DNA of 8,809 bases, from the NCBI GenBank assembly GCA_020445245.1, contig JAGRHB010000063.1, forward strand, positions 1 through 8,809, read 5' to 3'. Of this stretch, positions 7,692-8,809 are shown piece after piece. This DNA is from Gammaproteobacteria bacterium (GTDB lineage Bacteria > Pseudomonadota > Gammaproteobacteria > Chromatiales > Sedimenticolaceae). Every line of letters begins with the position of its first letter. Within the stretch, counting starts at the first letter, position 1. The notes beneath the pieces were generated by a model. It was not told where the DNA came from, searched no databases, and saw only the letters and a program-made list of their open reading frames with translations. The position numbers and the translations under genes are program-made.

Positions 7692-7720
7692 CCCGTACTG
7701 CCCTCAGCGGCAATACCGGG
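7692..7720 (+). other. Imperfect stem-loop after the gph stop
   Basis: CCCG at 7692-7695 pairs with CGGG at 7717-7720, TA with TA inside a single-base bulge, and TGCC (7699-7702) with GGCA (7709-7712), leaving a six-base loop. It begins 3 nt after the gph stop and ends about 13 bp before the main terminator. There is no T-run. It may stabilise the 3' end of the gph transcript or be incidental. Confidence 0.35.
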
Positions 7721-7732
7721 ACGTTTCAAGGG

Positions 7733-7772
7733 CGAAAAAAACCCGCACCAGTATCCGGTGCGGGTTTTTTCG
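7733..7772. terminator. Bidirectional intrinsic terminator shared by gph and the sulfur globule gene
   Basis: ACCCGCACC (7741-7749) and GGTGCGGGT (7757-7765) form a 9-bp GC-rich stem with a 7-nt loop. It is flanked by seven A on the left (7735-7741) and six T on the right (7765-7770). Read rightward it ends the gph transcript with a T-run. Read leftward it ends the sulfur globule transcript with T7. The placement between two convergent genes fits this dual use. Confidence 0.93.
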
Positions 7773-7811
7773 TGACCGCCGGAGCGATCGGTAATCTGCC
7801 GTCAGGCTGGA

Positions 7812-8192
7812 TTACTTGGCGACTTCAGCCTGCGGAGCAGCCGGTGCAACCGGAGCCTGCGGGGCGTAGCCGTAAGGGGCAGCGTAGCCGTAAGGGGCGT
7901 AGCCATAGCCATAGCCGTAGCCCGGCTGCTGGTAGTTGTAACCACGACCCCAGCCGTCGCCTGCGCCGTAGCCGTTGCCATAGCCGCGCATGTTGGTGTT
8001 GCCGCGACCCGAGAAGTTCATGCTGAAGTTGCCTTCGCCAGAAGCGTCGCCGGTGCCGTCCATCACGCCATTGCCGTAGCCGTTACCGTTGCCGTAGCCA
8101 TTGTTGTAGCCGTTGTTGTAGCCGTTGTTACCCCAGAAAGCCGAAGCCTGGGCAGAAGCGATGACAGCAACGATAGCGATGATTTTTTTCAT
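7812..8192 (-). CDS. Sulfur globule protein precursor (Sgp-like)
   Basis: A 126-residue precursor that strongly resembles the sulfur globule envelope proteins (SgpA/B/C) of Allochromatium vinosum. Those are periplasmic structural proteins coating stored elemental sulfur. Residues 1-18 ([18 protein letters not shown]) are a clear Sec signal peptide with an ASA cleavage site before FW. The mature part is about 108 residues, near the larger A. vinosum Sgp. It has an Asn-Gly-Tyr repeat block (20-42, NNGY units), a central Tyr-poor segment containing [12 protein letters not shown] (54-65), Gly/Tyr repeats (70-108, ending [12 protein letters not shown]) and a Pro/Ala tail. There are no cysteines and no enzyme motifs. 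GGAG on the minus strand (8202-8205) lies 9 nt before the ATG. It has its own promoter and terminator, so it is probably a single-gene transcript. A generic Gly/Tyr-rich secreted protein is the main alternative. Confidence 0.85.
   Translation of the reverse strand: MKKIIAIVAVIASAQASAFWGNNGYNNGYNNGYGNGNGYGNGVMDGTGDASGEGNFSMNFSGRGNTNMRGYGNGYGAGDGWGRGYNYQQPGYGYGYGYAPYGYAAPYGYAPQAPVAPAAPQAEVAK
7864..7898. repeat. 17-bp direct repeat inside the sulfur globule gene
   Basis: GCGTAGCCGTAAGGGGC occurs at 7864-7880 and again at 7882-7898, one base apart (period 18). On the coding strand it encodes the doubled PYGYA unit. Near-perfect DNA identity, beyond what the protein repeat needs, suggests recent duplication or slippage. 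Confidence 0.9.
8104..8127. repeat. Tandem 12-bp repeat inside the sulfur globule gene
   Basis: TTGTAGCCGTTG is present twice head to tail (8104-8115 and 8116-8127), with degenerate copies on both sides. On the coding strand it encodes the NNGY units just after the signal peptide. Because the unit is a multiple of three, copy-number change would alter protein length without breaking the frame. Confidence 0.9.
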
Positions 8193-8292
8193 GTTCGAAA
8201 TCTCCGAGTATTTTAAGTTCGAGCCCGTGCCCGTTGGGTAAATCTGGGTCCGCGTTGCGGCGGCCGGCGATACAGCGTGCCGATGGGTGATC

Positions 8293-8320
8293 AGTATATT
8301 AGTAATTTCTTAATTGTCAA
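8293..8320 (-). promoter_or_regulatory. Near-consensus sigma-70 promoter for the sulfur globule gene
   Basis: On the minus strand, TTGACA (8320-8315) is a perfect -35 and TATACT (8298-8293) a five-of-six -10, separated by 16 bp. The spacer and upstream DNA are very AT-rich, which could act as an UP element. Transcription would begin near 8286, giving a leader of about 94 nt before the ATG at 8192. This is the strongest promoter match I see in the window and suits an abundant structural protein. Confidence 0.8.
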
Positions 8321-8380
8321 ATTTAATTTCGATCATGGGTCGGCATTTCGATACGGGCATGGCAGGGTGTGCCGAAGACC

Positions 8381-8409
8381 TTGGCGATAAACGCGTTTTT
8401 GGCTATGGT
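8381..8409 (+). promoter_or_regulatory. Candidate trpE promoter
   Basis: TTGGCG (8381-8386) and TATGGT (8404-8409) are 17 bp apart, and each matches the sigma-70 consensus in four of six positions. The start would be near 8416, leaving a trpE leader of about 130 nt. The leader contains a weak six-base-pair hairpin, CAAGTG (about 8496-8501) with CGCTTG, followed by a T5 run at about 8527-8531, too weak and distant to call an attenuator. Confidence 0.4.
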
Positions 8410-8545
8410 TGGCGCTGCATCGAGGCCACGAAAACTGCAATTACATGATTGGTCGCACACACAACAGGACGAGCGTTACAGGGACGCGATGGCGCAAGTG
8501 ATTGTCTCGCTTGGTTTCGCAACGTCTTTTTGTGTGGAGTAAATA

Positions 8546-8809
8546 ATGACGCCCAGTCAATTCGATGCCCTGGTAGCACAGGGCTATAACCGTATCCCTG
8601 TGGTCTGCGAGGTACTGGCCGACCTCGATACGCCTCTGAGTGTCTTTCTGAAACTTGTCGAGGGGCCTTTCGGCTTTCTGTTCGAGTCGGTACACGGCGG
8701 CGAGAAATGGGGCCGCTATTCGATCATTGGCCTGCCGTGCCGCACTGTGCTGCGTGTGAGTGGTGACCAGGCAACGGTCGACACCGATGGCACGACAGTC
8801 GAGCGTGTC
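8546..8809 (+). CDS. trpE: Anthranilate synthase component I, N-terminal part (cut by window end)
   Basis: TrpE, with the TrpG glutaminase, converts chorismate to anthranilate, the first step of tryptophan synthesis, and is normally inhibited by tryptophan. Only the first 88 codons are present, all in one frame to the window edge. The visible N-terminal domain has [12 protein letters not shown], then [28 protein letters not shown], the characteristic TrpE start. The FES segment corresponds to the LLES tryptophan-binding region, with Phe in place of the second Leu. The ATG at 8546 is well placed behind GGAG (8536-8539, 6-nt spacing). A stop codon in the same frame at 8540-8542 rules out an upstream extension. 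The position after rpe-gph matches the order I recall from Pseudomonas, apart from the inserted sulfur globule gene. Confidence 0.95.
   Translation, partial: MTPSQFDALVAQGYNRIPVVCEVLADLDTPLSVFLKLVEGPFGFLFESVHGGEKWGRYSIIGLPCRTVLRVSGDQATVDTDGTTVERV

Larger units (their letters stand above)
8193..8545. other. Divergent intergenic region between the sulfur globule gene and trpE
   Basis: This 353-bp interval holds the leftward sulfur globule promoter (8293-8320) and a candidate rightward trpE promoter (8381-8409). Bases 8291-8335 form a sharply AT-rich island in GC-rich DNA. TGATC (8288-8292) and GATCA (8331-8335) bracket the island as a widely spaced inverted repeat. No leader peptide with consecutive Trp codons is visible before trpE. 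I see no further gene. Confidence 0.6.

Noticed and set aside
6799..7713. 304-codon minus-strand frame opposite gph
   Set aside because: Covers gph, whose HAD motifs are all intact; composition is that of a shadow frame.
7812..8192. Reading the repeated DNA of this gene as a CRISPR array or non-coding repeat
   Set aside because: Repeats are short, irregular and in frame with a signal-peptide-bearing protein, with no unique spacers of constant length.
8405..8542. 45-codon frame directly upstream of and in frame with trpE
   Set aside because: Its ATG lies inside the proposed -10 box and lacks a ribosome site. An internal ATG at 8489 would give a 17-residue peptide without Trp, so it is not a trp leader.

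Overview
The window is a GC-rich chromosomal segment from a gammaproteobacterium. Its gene order, priA-argS-ftsN on one side and rpe-gph-trpE on the other, matches blocks I recall from Pseudomonas and Chromatiales-type genomes. The most telling gene is a small secreted Gly/Asn/Tyr-rich protein between gph and trpE that closely resembles the sulfur globule proteins of Allochromatium vinosum and related purple sulfur bacteria and sulfur-oxidising symbionts. The likely source is therefore a sulfur-oxidising, probably autotrophic member of the Chromatiales or a neighbouring lineage. Nothing here separates a phototroph from a chemolithotroph or a symbiont.

Layout. 1-471: no convincing gene. It holds a perfect DnaA box, a second box-like match and an AT-rich patch between them. 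472-2670 (+): priA. 2778-4538 (+): argS. 4631-5221 (+): a short FtsN-type SPOR protein. 5228-6025 (-): an exported DUF3530-like alpha/beta-hydrolase-fold protein, convergent with ftsN, 6 bp apart. 6161-6850 (+): rpe. 7024-7689 (+): gph. 7733-7772: a strong bidirectional terminator. 7812-8192 (-): the sulfur globule protein gene, with a near-consensus sigma-70 promoter at 8293-8320. 8546-8809 (+): the first 88 codons of trpE, cut by the window end.

How the genes fit together. priA (replication restart), argS (arginyl-tRNA charging) and ftsN (septal peptidoglycan) are housekeeping genes in a conserved neighbourhood. rpe and gph serve the pentose phosphate pathway and 2-phosphoglycolate disposal. 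In an autotroph the same two enzymes act in the Calvin cycle (CbbE) and in salvage of the Rubisco oxygenase product (CbbZ). The sulfur globule protein gene looks like a monocistronic, highly expressed insertion into the otherwise conserved gph-trpE interval. I found no CRISPR array, insertion sequence, tRNA, rRNA, toxin-antitoxin or defence gene. The points most worth following are the sulfur globule gene and its promoter, the DnaA boxes ahead of priA, and the apparent loss of catalytic residues in the DUF3530-like protein.
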